NCBI GenBank assembly: GCA_001599755.1
Contig: BCHX01000001.1
Span: 7,373,555-7,437,554 of the forward strand
Direction of reading: 5' to 3'
DNA from: Gliomastix tumulicola
Taxonomy: Eukaryota > Ascomycota > Sordariomycetes > Hypocreales > Bionectriaceae
DNA: 64,000 nucleotides
Within the stretch, counting starts at the first letter, position 1. Each line of letters starts with the position of its first letter. Positions 44,750 through 55,688 of the stretch are shown here, piece by piece. The notes beneath the pieces are model-generated. The model saw nothing but the letters and a program-made list of their open reading frames with translations. It ran no database searches and was not told the DNA's origin. Made by a program: the position numbers and the translations under genes.

Positions 44750-45745
44750 CTAGTGCACCTCCTCCCCCTTGACGATTAATCTCTCCAACTCGACGAGCTG
44801 GAAGAAGCCGTCAAGCTGCTCGTCAAGCGCATCGCCCTTGAGCAGGGCGCAGGGCCTCCGTGGCTGGCCGCCGTACCCGTAGTGGTGCTGCAGCGCAGCC
44901 TTTACCGACACGAATCCGCCCTTGATGGCGGCCCAATCGCCGTTTGCCACAGCTCCCTGAAGCCGGGCAGCCTCGTCCCGCTTGCCGTCGCGCCAGAGCG
45001 AGAAGAGCTGAAGACAGATCCGGGGCGCGATGTTGCCCGTGCCTGCGATAACGCCGTGTCCGCCAACGGCCAGGGTCTGGACAGTGAAGTCGCAGCTGCC
45101 ACCGAACGTCTTGAAGCCGGTGTTGCAGGTGCCTGCCACGACACGGGCCAGCTTACCCGTGTTGCCGCAGGTCAGCTTAACGCCGACAATATTAGGGTGC
45201 TTAGCCAGGGCGAGGATGGTGTCAGAGGATAGGTCCAGCCCAGCACAGGCACCAGGAAAGTTGTAGAGGAGAACAGGCAGGGGACTGGCGTCAGCTACAG
45301 CGACAAAGTGCGCCTTGATGAGATCGGTGGTCAAGAGGCTACCGTAGTAGGCAGGGGGGAGGACAAGGACGTGGGTGCCCCCGGACTTGGCGGCGTCCAG
45401 GCACAGCTGAATTGTCTCTCGTGTCGACTGAGCGCCGCACCCGACGATGAGGGGCAGGTGTCCCTGGTGGCACTGGTCGTAGGCGGAGCGCGTCGCTGAC
45501 GTGATGAGTCGGCGCTCCGCGTGATCGAGATGGACTGCCTCGCCATTGGAGCCGTGCGTGACGATGCCGCTGACGCCGGCCTCGAGCAGCCTCTTTACGT
45601 GTTGAATGGTCACGTCCACATCGACCTCATCCTGCGCGTTGAAGAAGGCGACTGTCGGGACATAGAGCCCGGTCTCGAGGACGGGGGAGCCGTGCGGTGC
45701 CCCGTTGCCATTCTGGCCACTCTGGCCATTCTGTGTAGCCGTCAT
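44750..45745 (-). CDS. DHDPS/KDG-aldolase family lyase
   Basis: A single-exon gene for a class I aldolase of the dihydrodipicolinate synthase/N-acetylneuraminate lyase family (331 aa). The Schiff-base Lys190 is in VGVKLT and the catalytic Tyr161 in LLYNFPG. The carboxylate-binding motif is HGSNGEAVHL instead of the usual GTTGE, within family variation. The ATG at 45745 was chosen; an upstream in-frame start at 45799 is TTG. Fungal members act as 2-keto-3-deoxy sugar-acid aldolases or hydratase-aldolases. Next to a galactonate-dehydratase-type enzyme and a KduD-like dehydrogenase, cleavage of a 2-keto-3-deoxy-hexonate to pyruvate and glyceraldehyde is the most economical role. Confidence 0.9.
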   Translation of the reverse strand: MTATQNGQSGQNGNGAPHGSPVLETGLYVPTVAFFNAQDEVDVDVTIQHVKRLLEAGVSGIVTHGSNGEAVHLDHAERRLITSATRSAYDQCHQGHLPLIVGCGAQSTRETIQLCLDAAKSGGTHVLVLPPAYYGSLLTTDLIKAHFVAVADASPLPVLLYNFPGACAGLDLSSDTILALAKHPNIVGVKLTCGNTGKLARVVAGTCNTGFKTFGGSCDFTVQTLAVGGHGVIAGTGNIAPRICLQLFSLWRDGKRDEAARLQGAVANGDWAAIKGGFVSVKAALQHHYGYGGQPRRPCALLKGDALDEQLDGFFQLVELERLIVKGEEVH

Positions 45746-46498
45746 GGTGGTATATGAGGGTATGAGTATGAGAGACGAGGGGATAGAGATAGAATGCAAA
45801 TTTATGTTTATATGTGTTTACCAGTATGATGGGATCGTACTGGGTGGCTGCCGAGATATTACTTTCGTCTCGAGAATGGCAGGCGCTTGTTGGCCAATTT
45901 AAAGCTCACGGGGCTTACTTATTTCCTTCAACCACATGCAGCACCGAAGTCCGGGATGGGTATAGCATCGGGTAAAGGGTACACTGGTCTCGTGCACACG
46001 ATTCTCGGGAGAGTCCATGGTTCTTTTTCCTACCGTTGACCCCCACGGCGTCCCCTGCAAAAAGGTAGTCATCATGGGGTAAACTAGCTTACGGGTCCAT
46101 CAGAGCTGTCGTCGTCAGTCATCGGAAGGAACCAGCCCTTGGTGGTTCGTTCCGCTTGAGGGGAAAGGGGAAGGAAAGAAAATGGAAAGGAGGGAGGGGA
46201 CCACCTGGGCCCAGTTTCGGGGAAACACTTACTGACAGTCTCCGACGGCAATGAAGCGCCCACTACGAGTAGCTTGGCTCCCACCAGCCGGCTTCTTAAG
46301 ATTTTGGCGAGCCAGATGCTGCTCTATGCTATTCGATGCCAAAGGTGACCTGGGTGCAGCTGGAGGCTGTATCTCAGCCTAGCTGGAACCAGCCAACGGG
46401 CGTAGTGTAGGTACTTACAGCAAGGGAACAATTACATGAGAGAGGAGATACGTTCAATAGTCACTCCAGGATTGGGTTTTTACTTATCGATATATATA
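45746..46498. other. Intergenic spacer
   Basis: 0.75 kb; promoter of the aldolase gene and 3' region of the kinase gene. No gene or repeat seen. Confidence 0.5.
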
Positions 46499-48298
46499 CT
46501 AAGCCTCATCTGACTGCTCGATGCCCGCCAAACCGAGAAAAAAGCAGGAGAGACCCCAAGCACCTGGATCGGGAACCCGCGTGAAGCCACTCCCGCCCAC
46601 GTAGACGGACCGTCCCAGGCTGGCCTCTTTCCCCTTGGTGTCCAGGGCCGCCTTTCTCGAGGCTGCCGCGGCCTGGTCTAGGTCGCCCGTTCGGGCGAGG
46701 ACCTCAACAAAAGGGTACAGGGCGTCTACCAGGGTTCTATCTCCCGGCCGGGCAGGCGTGTACTTGGACAGGGCGACGCAGCTCTTTTCCAGCGCCGCCG
46801 CCCAAACCTGTGGCGTGACGGCACCCTGGTCGATGGTTTGAAAGGCGTGGACGAGGGCGTTGAGGAAGATGGCGTACAGCGCTCCCGAGGTACCGTCCAT
46901 CGTGTTCTCCACGACGCCAACGATGAGTGCAAGGTCGGTGAGCACATCGCCGGTCAGGGGGGTCTCCTGAATATGCTTGAGCACCGCCTGCGCTCCTCTC
47001 TTGAGGCCGATGCCACAGTCACCATCGCCGACGACGGTGTCATATTCTGTGATGGCGGGCTCCGCTGCCACGACACGCTCAAGGGCGCGGACGAGGGCTG
47101 ACGTTTCGATATTGGGATCCATGGTCTGACCGCTCGGGACGCTGACTTGGCTTGGCTTTAACGACGATGACGAAACTGGATATTGTCCAATGCTCTGGGC
47201 AGTAGTGCTCGTAGCCTCCCAGGTCGACGTTGGGATGGGTGCGGTCCAGCCGGGAGCCTCGCTGGAAGCGTCGAGAAGCTGAAGAATGCTCGCCGCACCG
47301 CCCACTTCCACAACCCTGAGTAGTGTGATGCTGAAGCCTGGACCATTGAGGCTGGTCATGAAGGTCCCGCTGTAGATGCGGACAGGCTCGATGCCGTAGC
47401 TGGACTGAAGCTGTCCAACGACCTCGGTGGTGATGCCTCCCAGCTCGAGAGGGCTGACGCCGCCGAGGTTGTTGATGAGCAGCACCATTTTATCGCGATT
47501 GCTAGGATCCAGCTTGAGAAAGGCGCGGTCTACATCATCCTGATCGAGCAGCTGGGTAAGCAGCCGCCTGACCAGCTCGGGCAGCCCGATTTGGGCCCGT
47601 TCCGAGCCGACCTCGTTGTGTATACCCATGCCAATCTCTACCTCACCGGCCTGCAGGGCATCCTCGGCTGCGCTGAGATCGCGGCCCGGGACGTGTACGT
47701 GGTCGAGGCTCGCGCCGACGGTGACGAGGTTGTCAGCCGTAGCCCTGGCGACGCGAGTCACTTCAGCGAGAGGTGCACCCTGAGCGGCTAGGGCACCAGC
47801 CACCTTGACGACGAGCACGGTGCCAGCCATGCCGCGCCGCCCGACCTTGCCGCCCCGGGCTCGCCCAACACCGACATCGTCGCCCACGACAAGCATGTCC
47901 GTCGACACGCCCGCCGCTTTGGCCTTCTCAACGGCCATGCCAAAGCTCAGCACGTCGCCTGTGTAGTTCATCACGATGACGAGGACGCCTTCTCTCGAGT
48001 CGACACGCGACATGAGGCCGTGGCGCACTTGCTGCGCCGAGGGGCTGGCAAAGACGGTGCCCGCGACAGCGCAAGACAGCATGCCGTGGCCAACCATGCC
48101 TGCAAAGGCGGGCTCGTGCCCAGAGCCGCCGCCGGCGAGAAGGGCCACCTGCGTAGGCGTGTCATCGTTTTTGGCGAGCCGGCGGTAGATAATCTTGTTG
48201 TCGACGTCGAGGGCCACGGCTGGGTTGGTCAAAGTGATGCTTTTCAGAGCGTCACCTACCAGCTTGCTAGCGTCGTTGATGAAGTGCTTGGTAGACAT
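46499..48298 (-). CDS. Dihydroxyacetone kinase (DAK1+DAK2)
   Basis: An ATP-dependent kinase for dihydroxyacetone/glyceraldehyde or a related short ketose (599 aa, single exon). The N-terminal DAK1 domain has GGGSGHEPA (56-64) and the covalent-substrate His227 in IGMGIHNEVG. A Ser/Thr/Pro-rich linker (around residues 370-410) leads to the C-terminal DAK2 ATP-binding domain, with EYDTVVGDGDCGIGLKRGA and MDGTSGALYAIF. The length matches yeast Dak1. The start at 48298 (MSTKHFIND) is standard; the in-frame extension upstream is low-complexity without an ATG context. Here it could return the C3 product of the neighbouring aldolase to glycolysis. It might instead phosphorylate a C4 ketose such as erythrulose. 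Confidence 0.92.
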   Translation of the reverse strand: MSTKHFINDASKLVGDALKSITLTNPAVALDVDNKIIYRRLAKNDDTPTQVALLAGGGSGHEPAFAGMVGHGMLSCAVAGTVFASPSAQQVRHGLMSRVDSREGVLVIVMNYTGDVLSFGMAVEKAKAAGVSTDMLVVGDDVGVGRARGGKVGRRGMAGTVLVVKVAGALAAQGAPLAEVTRVARATADNLVTVGASLDHVHVPGRDLSAAEDALQAGEVEIGMGIHNEVGSERAQIGLPELVRRLLTQLLDQDDVDRAFLKLDPSNRDKMVLLINNLGGVSPLELGGITTEVVGQLQSSYGIEPVRIYSGTFMTSLNGPGFSITLLRVVEVGGAASILQLLDASSEAPGWTAPIPTSTWEATSTTAQSIGQYPVSSSSLKPSQVSVPSGQTMDPNIETSALVRALERVVAAEPAITEYDTVVGDGDCGIGLKRGAQAVLKHIQETPLTGDVLTDLALIVGVVENTMDGTSGALYAIFLNALVHAFQTIDQGAVTPQVWAAALEKSCVALSKYTPARPGDRTLVDALYPFVEVLARTGDLDQAAAASRKAALDTKGKEASLGRSVYVGGSGFTRVPDPGAWGLSCFFLGLAGIEQSDEA

Positions 48299-49094
48299 GA
48301 TGGTGAGAATGACCGAAGCTGGTGAATGGCTAAAGATGGGCAGGGGTAATCTCTTTCTCTGTCTCTGCCTCTCTCTCTCACACATACGCGTACTCAAACG
48401 CGAGACAGAGAGAGGATTATGATGGGATCAGGTGCACATGGACATGGCGGCTTGCTTCAACAGCTGTCGAGGCCGTCATTCCAATGTCGCCAGACCGAGT
48501 CCAGTCTGACCAGGCCGACGTTCCCCGAATGCACTACCAGGGCCGCCCCATTTCGGTGACCTGATGACCCAGCAACCGGCATTGCGGGGTGGCTCAGGCT
48601 ATAGACGGAGCAGCCATCGGTTAAGGGGTGGGTTTCCTTCGGAACGCTCAAAGGAATGCGAGGGTTTGGCGCTAAGATGCTTCATGCAGCAAGACCTGCA
48701 CCTCCGAGACATCCTGGGACTCCATGGGGGTCATTACCAACCCACACACTCGCGTGCCTCTCCTCCAAGGGACCGGATGTGCGGTTCGAGAGCGTGGGGG
48801 TCTTGAGGGCGTGACTTGGCATTGAGAGTAAGAGAGGCAAGGGGGTTGTTTGTCGACTGCTTTCCGGCCATGTTCATCTGGTGCCAGGAAAGTCGGATGG
48901 GGAACGCAAGGGCCGCTCTCGGAGCGGATGGAACACCGTCATAACGAAGTCATGACACTGCTTTCATCATGCACTAGTCGGTCATCGCGTATATTATACG
49001 ATATTGGTTCAAACATGAGTCCATCACCGTCTTCAATACCCCTTCGCGACTTACGGTAATCCCCCGCTATCCTACCGCTTGAACCGAACCAAAC
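48299..49094. other. Divergent promoter region, kinase / dehydratase
   Basis: 0.8 kb between head-to-head genes. It holds a short CT/CA-rich stretch near 48355-48390 and no supportable gene. Probably a shared promoter region. Confidence 0.5.
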
Positions 49095-50469
49095 ATGGCG
49101 CCCATCAAGTTGGTCGAATACTTCCGTGTGAAGCCGCGATGGCTCATGGTGAAAATTACGGACGACAACGGCGAGTTTGGCTGGGGCGAGGCCACCCTCG
49201 AGGGCCATGACCTCGCTGTTGAAGGCTGCTTGGAGGAAATGATTGTCCGCCTGATTGGCATGGAGGCCAAGTATGCACAATCGTGCTAGGATGCAGAATG
49301 AAAAGGAACCATAAGATTGAGATAAGCTAACAAATAGTGCGCAGCGATATTGAGAACGTCTGGCAGACCTTTTGGAGGCATGGCTTCTACCGTGGCGGGC
49401 CCGTCTTCATGTCGGCCCTCTCAGGCATTGACATTGCCTTGTGGGATCTCAAAGGTTCGTGAAGCATCCGGGACATTCCCTCAATGCGTGTCGTAGTGTG
49501 TGTGTACATTCTAATTCCTGAGGGGCAGGCCGAAGTCTCAAGCTCCCTGTGTATGAACTGCTGGGAGGAAAGGTGCGGAACAAGGTGCAGGTCTACTGCT
49601 GGATCGGCGGCGACAGGCCAGCTGACGTGGAGCGGGCTGCGTATGTGTTTTTGCCGTCCCTCGCCATACTTCCTTCCTTCTCTCTGCCCCGAGACTGACT
49701 CTTCTATAGCAAGGCTCGTGTTGCGCAGGGCCTAAAGCATGTCAAGATGAACGCAACTGAGGACCTGAACTGGGTTGACTCGCCCTCAGCGCTCGACGCA
49801 ACCGTGGAGCGCCTCAAGACGGTCAAGTCGCTAGGTCTCGACGTTGGGCTCGACTTCCACGGACGCCTGCACAAGGCCATGGCCAAGCAGCTCGTGGCCG
49901 CGCTGGAGCCGCATAAACCCTTCTTCGTGGAGGAGCCGCTGCTGTGCGAGCATCCCGAGGCCATCAAGCAGCTCGCCGACCGCACCACCATCCCCATAGC
50001 CTTTGGCGAGCGCCTCTACACACGGTGGGACTGCAAGCGCTTCCTCGAAGACGCCAGCGTCGACATCCTGCAGCCGGACATTGCCCACGCGGGGGGCATC
50101 AGTGAGACCAAGCGCATTGCCCAGATGGCTGAGGCCTACGACGTCGCCATTGCACCGCACTGCCCCTTGGGTCCCGTCGCCTTTGCCGCCTCGCTGCACA
50201 TCGCTCTATCCAGCCCCAATTTCACCATCCTGGAGATGAGCCTCGGCATGCACTACAACACCGAGGCAGGCGACGACATTGATCTGCTCACTTACCTCCG
50301 GGACCCTGAGACCTTTGATATTGGCGACGGCGGCTTCATCCGTGCACCCACAAAGTACGGCCTCGGAATCGACATTGACGAGGACAAGGTCCGTGCCATT
50401 GCTGTAGATACCGCACCCTGGCAGTGCAAGGTCTTTCACGGACCCGACGGCAGCATCCGTGAGTGGTAG
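49095..50469 (+). CDS. D-galactonate dehydratase-like enzyme (DgoD type, enolase superfamily)
   Basis: A Mg2+-dependent dehydratase converting an aldonate to a 2-keto-3-deoxy acid. The exons are 49095-49270, 49345-49454, 49529-49640 and 49710-50469 (385 aa, the length of bacterial DgoD). The capping domain has GEATLEGHD and GFYRGGPVFMSALSGIDIALWDLKG. The barrel shows metal ligands D181, E207 and E233, and the general acid/bases H183 (DFHGR) and H283 (APHCPLGP). This His-type pair is characteristic of the galactonate dehydratase subgroup. The C-terminal KYGLGIDIDEDKV is also family-like. It shares a divergent promoter with the kinase and sits centrally in the proposed sugar-acid cluster. Other substrates (arabinonate, fuconate) remain possible. 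Confidence 0.9.
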
Positions 50470-50769
50470 ACAATCATCATGTATATCCGAGCTCCCATCA
50501 ACGACTGAGATGGAAGATCTCGAGGAGATAATGGAAATAGTACTATCATAAACTACCTTTAATGAAGCACGAAGGGATTGCCAATATGATATTACCTGTG
50601 TGATGTTCCTTGCTGTAGGTCCATAGATCTCGCCCATTGCAGGTGTGTAACAATCTAGGGTAGGTACCTCACTTGATACAGTCGGTCGAGGAGCAAGGGC
50701 CTACTAATATTCAAGAGGTCGGCAAAGAGATGCTGATTCATGATTGTTAACTATGGCTATGTGACATGA
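50470..50769. other. Convergent 3' spacer
   Basis: 300 bases between convergent stop codons, presumably 3' UTRs. Nothing else seen. Confidence 0.5.
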
Positions 50770-52039
50770 CTACGTGTCTATCATAACTTTGATGACGAGA
50801 TTCCCTTCTTCGTCAACAGGCTTGCCCGCGGCAGTAAAGGCATTCACGGCACTGTCGAACCCCGAAAAGCGGTGGGTGACAAGCCTGGCAATGTCGGGGA
50901 GCCCGTACTTGGCCTTGTCTGCCAGCAGCTCGAGTCCGTTCTGGTACGTGGACGCGTACCGGAACACGCCTACCAGGTCGACTTCGCGAAGTGCGGCGGC
51001 TGACACTGGCAGTGTCTGGACTGGAGATCCCATGCCTATCAGCATGACCTTGCCTCCGGCGGTCGCAGCGTAAATGGCTGTCTGGACGCAGGCCTCCACG
51101 CCGGTGCACTCAAACACAGCGTCAAAGTGACTGTCTTCATCCTCCTCCTCCTCCTCCTCCTCTTTCGCTTTGCGCCCATCGCGTCGTGCACTGTTTAGCA
51201 GCGTGGCTAGGGCCTGAGCACTGGCCAACTTGCTCTCAATGGTTGCAGCCGCCTCGGGACTGGGCCGCGGGACCTGGACGCCAAAGTCGGCGAAGCCGTT
51301 GTTTTGCGCAAACTCGACACGACTTCCGACCACGTCAGCCACAGTGATGGATGCGATGCTGGCGGCCGTTCGTAGCACGGCGGCAGTTAGGAGACCAACG
51401 GCGCCAGCGCCTAGGACAAGGACGTGCCGACGACGACGACGAGCTGAGCTTTCTTCCTCTCCTAGTCGCGCGCGGCGGACAGCATGAATGGCGACGCTCA
51501 GTGGTTCTAGCAGCGCCCCTTCCTCGAGGGTGACAGAGGCGGGCATCTTGTGGCACCACTTGGCCGGGTGGTTGATGCGACCCTGTAGTGTGCCCTGGAA
51601 GTGCGGAAAGGATTTAGCCGAGCTGCGGAAGCGCATGTCCCGGCAGATGTTGTAGCGTCCCTCGAGGCATAACGGGCACGCATCGCAGGGCAAGCCAACC
51701 TCAAGCGCGACCCGGTCCCCCTCCACAAACCCAGTCACGCCGGCGCCAACGGCCTCGACTACGCCAGAAGACTCATGCCCGAGGGCCATGGGCTCCCGCA
51801 CGAGGATGTCGCCGTTGGCGAAATGGTTGTAGTAGTGCTGATCCGAGCCGCAGATGCCCGTCCGACGCACCGTGATCTGAAGCTCCCCCTTGTCAGGGGC
51901 AGGAATCGAGCGTGTCTCCTACTCCCTCCCGCCTCATTAGCTCACCATCTCTGTTCAAGGGAAATGGTGTAAGTCTCACGCTTCTCAGATCCCTCACGCC
52001 GTGAAGGACGGAGGCTGTGATGGTGGATGTTCCCGACAT
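50770..52039 (-). CDS. Polyol/sugar-acid dehydrogenase (MDR, sorbitol/iditol dehydrogenase-like)
   Basis: An NAD(P)-dependent zinc dehydrogenase. The exons are 52039-51980 and 51918-50770 (402 aa, longer than the usual ~355). The acceptor at 51919 was chosen because it yields ETRSIPAPDKGELQI, the expected N-terminal strand region. Features are GICGSDQHYY and LGHESSG (catalytic zinc), PCDACPLCLEGRYNIC (structural zinc), FEGALLEPLSVA-like EEGALLEPLSVAIHA and the nucleotide motif GAGAVGL. Extra length comes from an insert of about 40 residues between the Rossmann strands, ending in a Glu/Asp run (KAKEEEEEEEDED) coded by GAG-type repeats. The likely role is oxidation or reduction at C5 of a hexonate or of a polyol feeding the pathway. 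Confidence 0.87.
51134..51166 (-). repeat. GAG-type microsatellite coding a Glu/Asp tract
   Basis: Reads as CTC/CTT-type repeats on the plus strand and codes the acidic tract inside the dehydrogenase. It is likely to vary in length. Confidence 0.75.
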
Positions 52040-52826
52040 CTCGACGAAACAGGGTCGTGCTGTGACAGTTGACGTGTTGTCACGGGTGCTGGACAGAGTT
52101 GTGTATCCTTGGCACAGAGTCGGAGCCTATTGAGGCACCTTGACGGTCAAAAGGGGCAGCCGGACTACTAAAGTGTCACGACCTCTCCATCGAGAGTTAA
52201 CAGGACCTTCGTCATATGGCAACAACCCATACCGGTCGTCGGGGGTGTACCCCCGCGCTCTCTTTCCTCGCACTAGGCAAAGTATCGATTGTATCGGTCA
52301 GTCAAGCCTCGGATTATTTATCCCCCACTTGAGCCATTTGCGAGAACGGACGTCGGGCAGCCATCGGAGCAGAAACCGGCTCCGGCTTCACGTCTCCATT
52401 ACGACCTTTCACTACGAATTCCCTGCGGTGACCCCCACTCAAGTGTCTGTTTCTAAGAATTGGCCGAAGGTTGACCAGGTGGTCTTTGAACTTGGCACAG
52501 AGCCAAAATAAGTGGTCAGCCAGAAATTCAATCACAGGCATAATCCCCTTGCAAGGCGAGTTGCCGTCGCTCCGGGTCAATCTGTCACTACGACGCATGC
52601 TCAGCAGATCGTAGTTTGCACTGTTGGTGAATAGTTCACGATGACATGATAATGTAAGGCTTCTCTAGGTGTAGTTGGCCATGTGCAAGTTGCTCAAAGC
52701 ACTTATCTGCATTTCAAGAGCAGAATGCAGGGGCAAAACGTCACTCTACTAGTATAGCGACAATTGTTTGAGAATGGCTCTATTTCTCATCTCTGGCATC
52801 CTAGAAACCGAACTGAAATTCCCATC
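52040..52826. other. Intergenic spacer
   Basis: 0.8 kb between the MDR dehydrogenase promoter and the 3' end of the SDR gene. No supportable gene or repeat. Confidence 0.5.
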
Positions 52827-53675
52827 TTATCGCCCCATCCACCCACCGTCCACGGTAAGGATCTCCCCACTGACATACCGACAACCAGCCCCGGCCAAGA
52901 ACACGGTGGCACCTTCAAAGTCGGCTGGTGAACCCCAACGACCGGTAGGAATACGCTCGAGAATGCTGGCTGCTCTCTTCTCATCGGCAATGAGCGCCTC
53001 GTTCATGTCGGTGGCGATGTAGCCCGGCGCGATGGCGTTGACGTTGACGCCCTCGGCTGCCCACTGGTTGCTCAGGGACTTGGTGAGCTGCGCGACGCCT
53101 CCCTTGGCCGAAGCGTAGGCAGGAACATTTAGGCCTCCCTGAAAGGACACGAGACTGGCCACATTAATGATGGAGCCGCGGCGACCCGACGCGTCGGGCG
53201 TTCTCTTGCGCATGTGGGCGCCAATGTCGCGACAAAGCGTCCAGACTGTCCGAAGGTTGACTTGGAGGACCTGGAAGGAGTTCAGCTATGAGTACACGAA
53301 GGGAATCGAGAACAAGGGGACACCGCTCACCTCGTCCCAGTCACTCATGGGAAACTCGTGCGCAGGGTGGCGCCTCTGAATGCCGGCACAGGTCACGAGG
53401 ATGTCGACGTCGTGGCCGTCTCCCAGTACCTTACTGGTCAAGGCATCGACGCTGGCCTGGTCGGCGAGGTCGGCCGTGTACACGTAGGCCTTTCGGCCCA
53501 GCGCCTCAATCTTGCGCTTCGTCTCCAGGTTGCTCTCGTTGCGCTGGATGAGGATCACATCAGAGCCCGCACCCGCAAGAGCAATCGCCATGGACTGACC
53601 GATGCCTCTTGTGCCGCCAGTGACCAGGGCCACGTGGCCATCGAGAGAGAACAGCTTGTCCAGGTATGAATACAT
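52827..53675 (-). CDS. KduD-like short-chain dehydrogenase
   Basis: A classical SDR (262 aa). The exons are 53675-53331 and 53270-52827. It has TGGTRGIG for the cofactor, CAGIQRR (NAG-like), the catalytic Ser in NVASLVSFQGG, and Tyr/Lys in YASAK. It is unusually close to bacterial 2-dehydro-3-deoxy-D-gluconate 5-dehydrogenase (KduD): SFQGGLNVPAYASAKGG, NVNAIAPGYIATDM, DEKRAASILERIPTGRWG and VDGGWMGR all match that subgroup's typical blocks. KduD interconverts 3-deoxy-2,5-hexodiulosonate and KDG in uronate breakdown. That assignment fits the adjacent dehydratase and aldolase. A gluconate 5-dehydrogenase role is an alternative. Confidence 0.87.
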
Positions 53676-54502
53676 GTTTTATGACAGTACTTGTCTGGAA
53701 ACGATATCCGAGGAAACAGAGAAGAGCAAATACAGATTTTGAGGCTGAACAGCGAGAACTGGCTAGTCTGTGATGGTAACTCTACCCCACCCCCTTATTT
53801 CATGGATGTCTGTTCTTATGCATGATTTTGGTGGGCTGAGCAATCGTGACGACAACACCCACGGCATCCCGACCTCGCCATGCGTTGCTTGGGTGGAGTT
53901 CTGACTCCGGCTCCGCTCCTCCATAAGCACCTGTACTGCATTTATGGCTGTCTGGTGCAGGTGAGCGGCGTCTGACTCTGCTTTCAAGTCGGTGTAAGGG
54001 GTGAAAAGGAGCTAATTGCCTACAACTAGTACTTGTTAGCTCCTGGATCGAGCCCATCAGCGTTCGTGACCAGGGGCATGCTCAGCTGTCCGTCAGCTTC
54101 GGAAACAAGAAAGGCCCGTCTGCATAGCAGCAATGTGACTTGTGCCGCACCTCGGGCCGGGAGTCAGGCACTGGGCTCCTTGGCCACAAGGTTGTGGCTG
54201 GCACAAGTACGCCATCCCCGAATACCCCCACGGTATTCTCCTGTAAGATTCTGGCACGTCTGGGCTCCTCATTCTCCACCTTCGGTTGCCCAAAAGCCAA
54301 ATGATTTAGTTCAATTGCCCGGTCCGGGGCATCGGGTATGGAGAGGGAATACCAGGACTAAGCATCCGTTAGCACGAGGTCGAGACATGACGCCCTGCAT
54401 GGACTCTATTGGCAAGCGTTTGTCAAATACCTACCTATCTTTGGGTGTTTCCCTACCAGGGTAGCCAGCCAGGGGCAGACGAAGGAACAAAAACGGTCAA
54501 AA
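53676..54502. other. Divergent promoter region, SDR / reductase
   Basis: 0.83 kb between head-to-head genes, with no supportable coding sequence or repeat. Confidence 0.5.
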
Positions 54503-55688
54503 ATGACACAGGACGTTCTACTCTATGGTCTTGGGGCGTAAGTTACATGGCAGCGTGGTATCGCATCACCAGCGAAAATATTAGATGAGAAGAAGCTAAG
54601 GTGTTTCGCGCAGTATTGGCTCCTTCTACGCCTTCATCCTGAGCCGCACTGAGGATGTCAGACTCACTGTTGTCGCACGATCAAACTACGACGCTGTCAG
54701 GGCCAATGGGCTCAGGATTATCAGCAAAAACCATGGGGAGCATATTGTCAAACCTTTCAAAGGTACGCCACTTTCTCATTGAATTCATTTCTTTCTTCTA
54801 ACTGACTTCCGACAGTGGTGAGAACCCCGGACGAGGCTGGGATAACGTTCGACTACATTGTCTGTGCGCATAAGGCAATCAACCAGGCCGCCGTCCCTGA
54901 ACAGCTGGCACGGGCTGTGGATGAGAGCAAGACGACCCTTGTTGTTATCCAGAATGGTGTGGGAAACGAAGAACCTTTCCGCGACCGTTTCCCAGGCGTA
55001 ACCATCCTCTCGTGCGTGGTGAGTACTTTGTTTCACCGCAGTAGCTCACCTATCTCTTCTCATTCCCGTCATTTGGAGAACAAGCGAATGCTGACTGTCT
55101 TCGATCGCACAGACATGGGTCGGCGCCAAGCAGACCGAGCCTGGTGTAGTTCATCACACCGAGTCCGAGGACATGCAGATGGGCACCTTCCCTGGAAGTA
55201 GCAACGATGAATCCAGGGACGCACAACGCCGAGATGCGTTTGCTCAACTTCTTCGGAATGGAAATACCGTCTTCCAGGTTGTTCCCGACATTCAGCTCCT
55301 CCGATGGGAGAAGGTCGTCTGGAATGCGGCGTGGAACAGCCTGACCACCCTCACCTTGTGCACCACCCATAGCTGGCTCGACTCATCGCCCGAAGCAACG
55401 GCGATGACGCGCAAACTTATGGTCCAGGTCATCGACGTCGGCAGGGCACTCGGCGTGCCGCTGGATCATGGCCTCACTGACAGGCTCATCGACAAGATCC
55501 TTGCACTCCCGCCCATCTACAGCAGCATGAAGGTTGACTACGACTGCGGAAAGCCCATGGAGGTAGACATCATTCTCGGGTATCCCGTCCGCAAGGGTAG
55601 GGAGCTTGGCCTCGACATGTCCATCGTAGAAACGCTGTATATCCTGCTGGTAGCCATCAATGCCAGAATCATGGAGAATCAAAACTAG
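54503..55688 (+). CDS. Ketopantoate reductase (ApbA/PanE)-like enzyme
   Basis: An NADPH-dependent 2-keto-acid reductase fold. The exons are 54503-54537, 54614-54762, 54816-55018 and 55113-55688 (320 aa). The first intron splits the nucleotide motif GLGAIGS. The N-domain continues with ARSNYDAVRANGLRI and VCAHKAINQ (the conserved Lys-containing turn), then VIQNGVGNE and TWVGAKQTEPG. The C-terminal helical domain has VVWNAAWNSLTTLT and SSMKVDYDCGKPMEVDIILG, typical of ketopantoate reductases. Fungi carry several such paralogues beyond the pantothenate enzyme. Located at the edge of the sugar-acid cluster, it may reduce another 2-keto acid. Confidence 0.87.
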
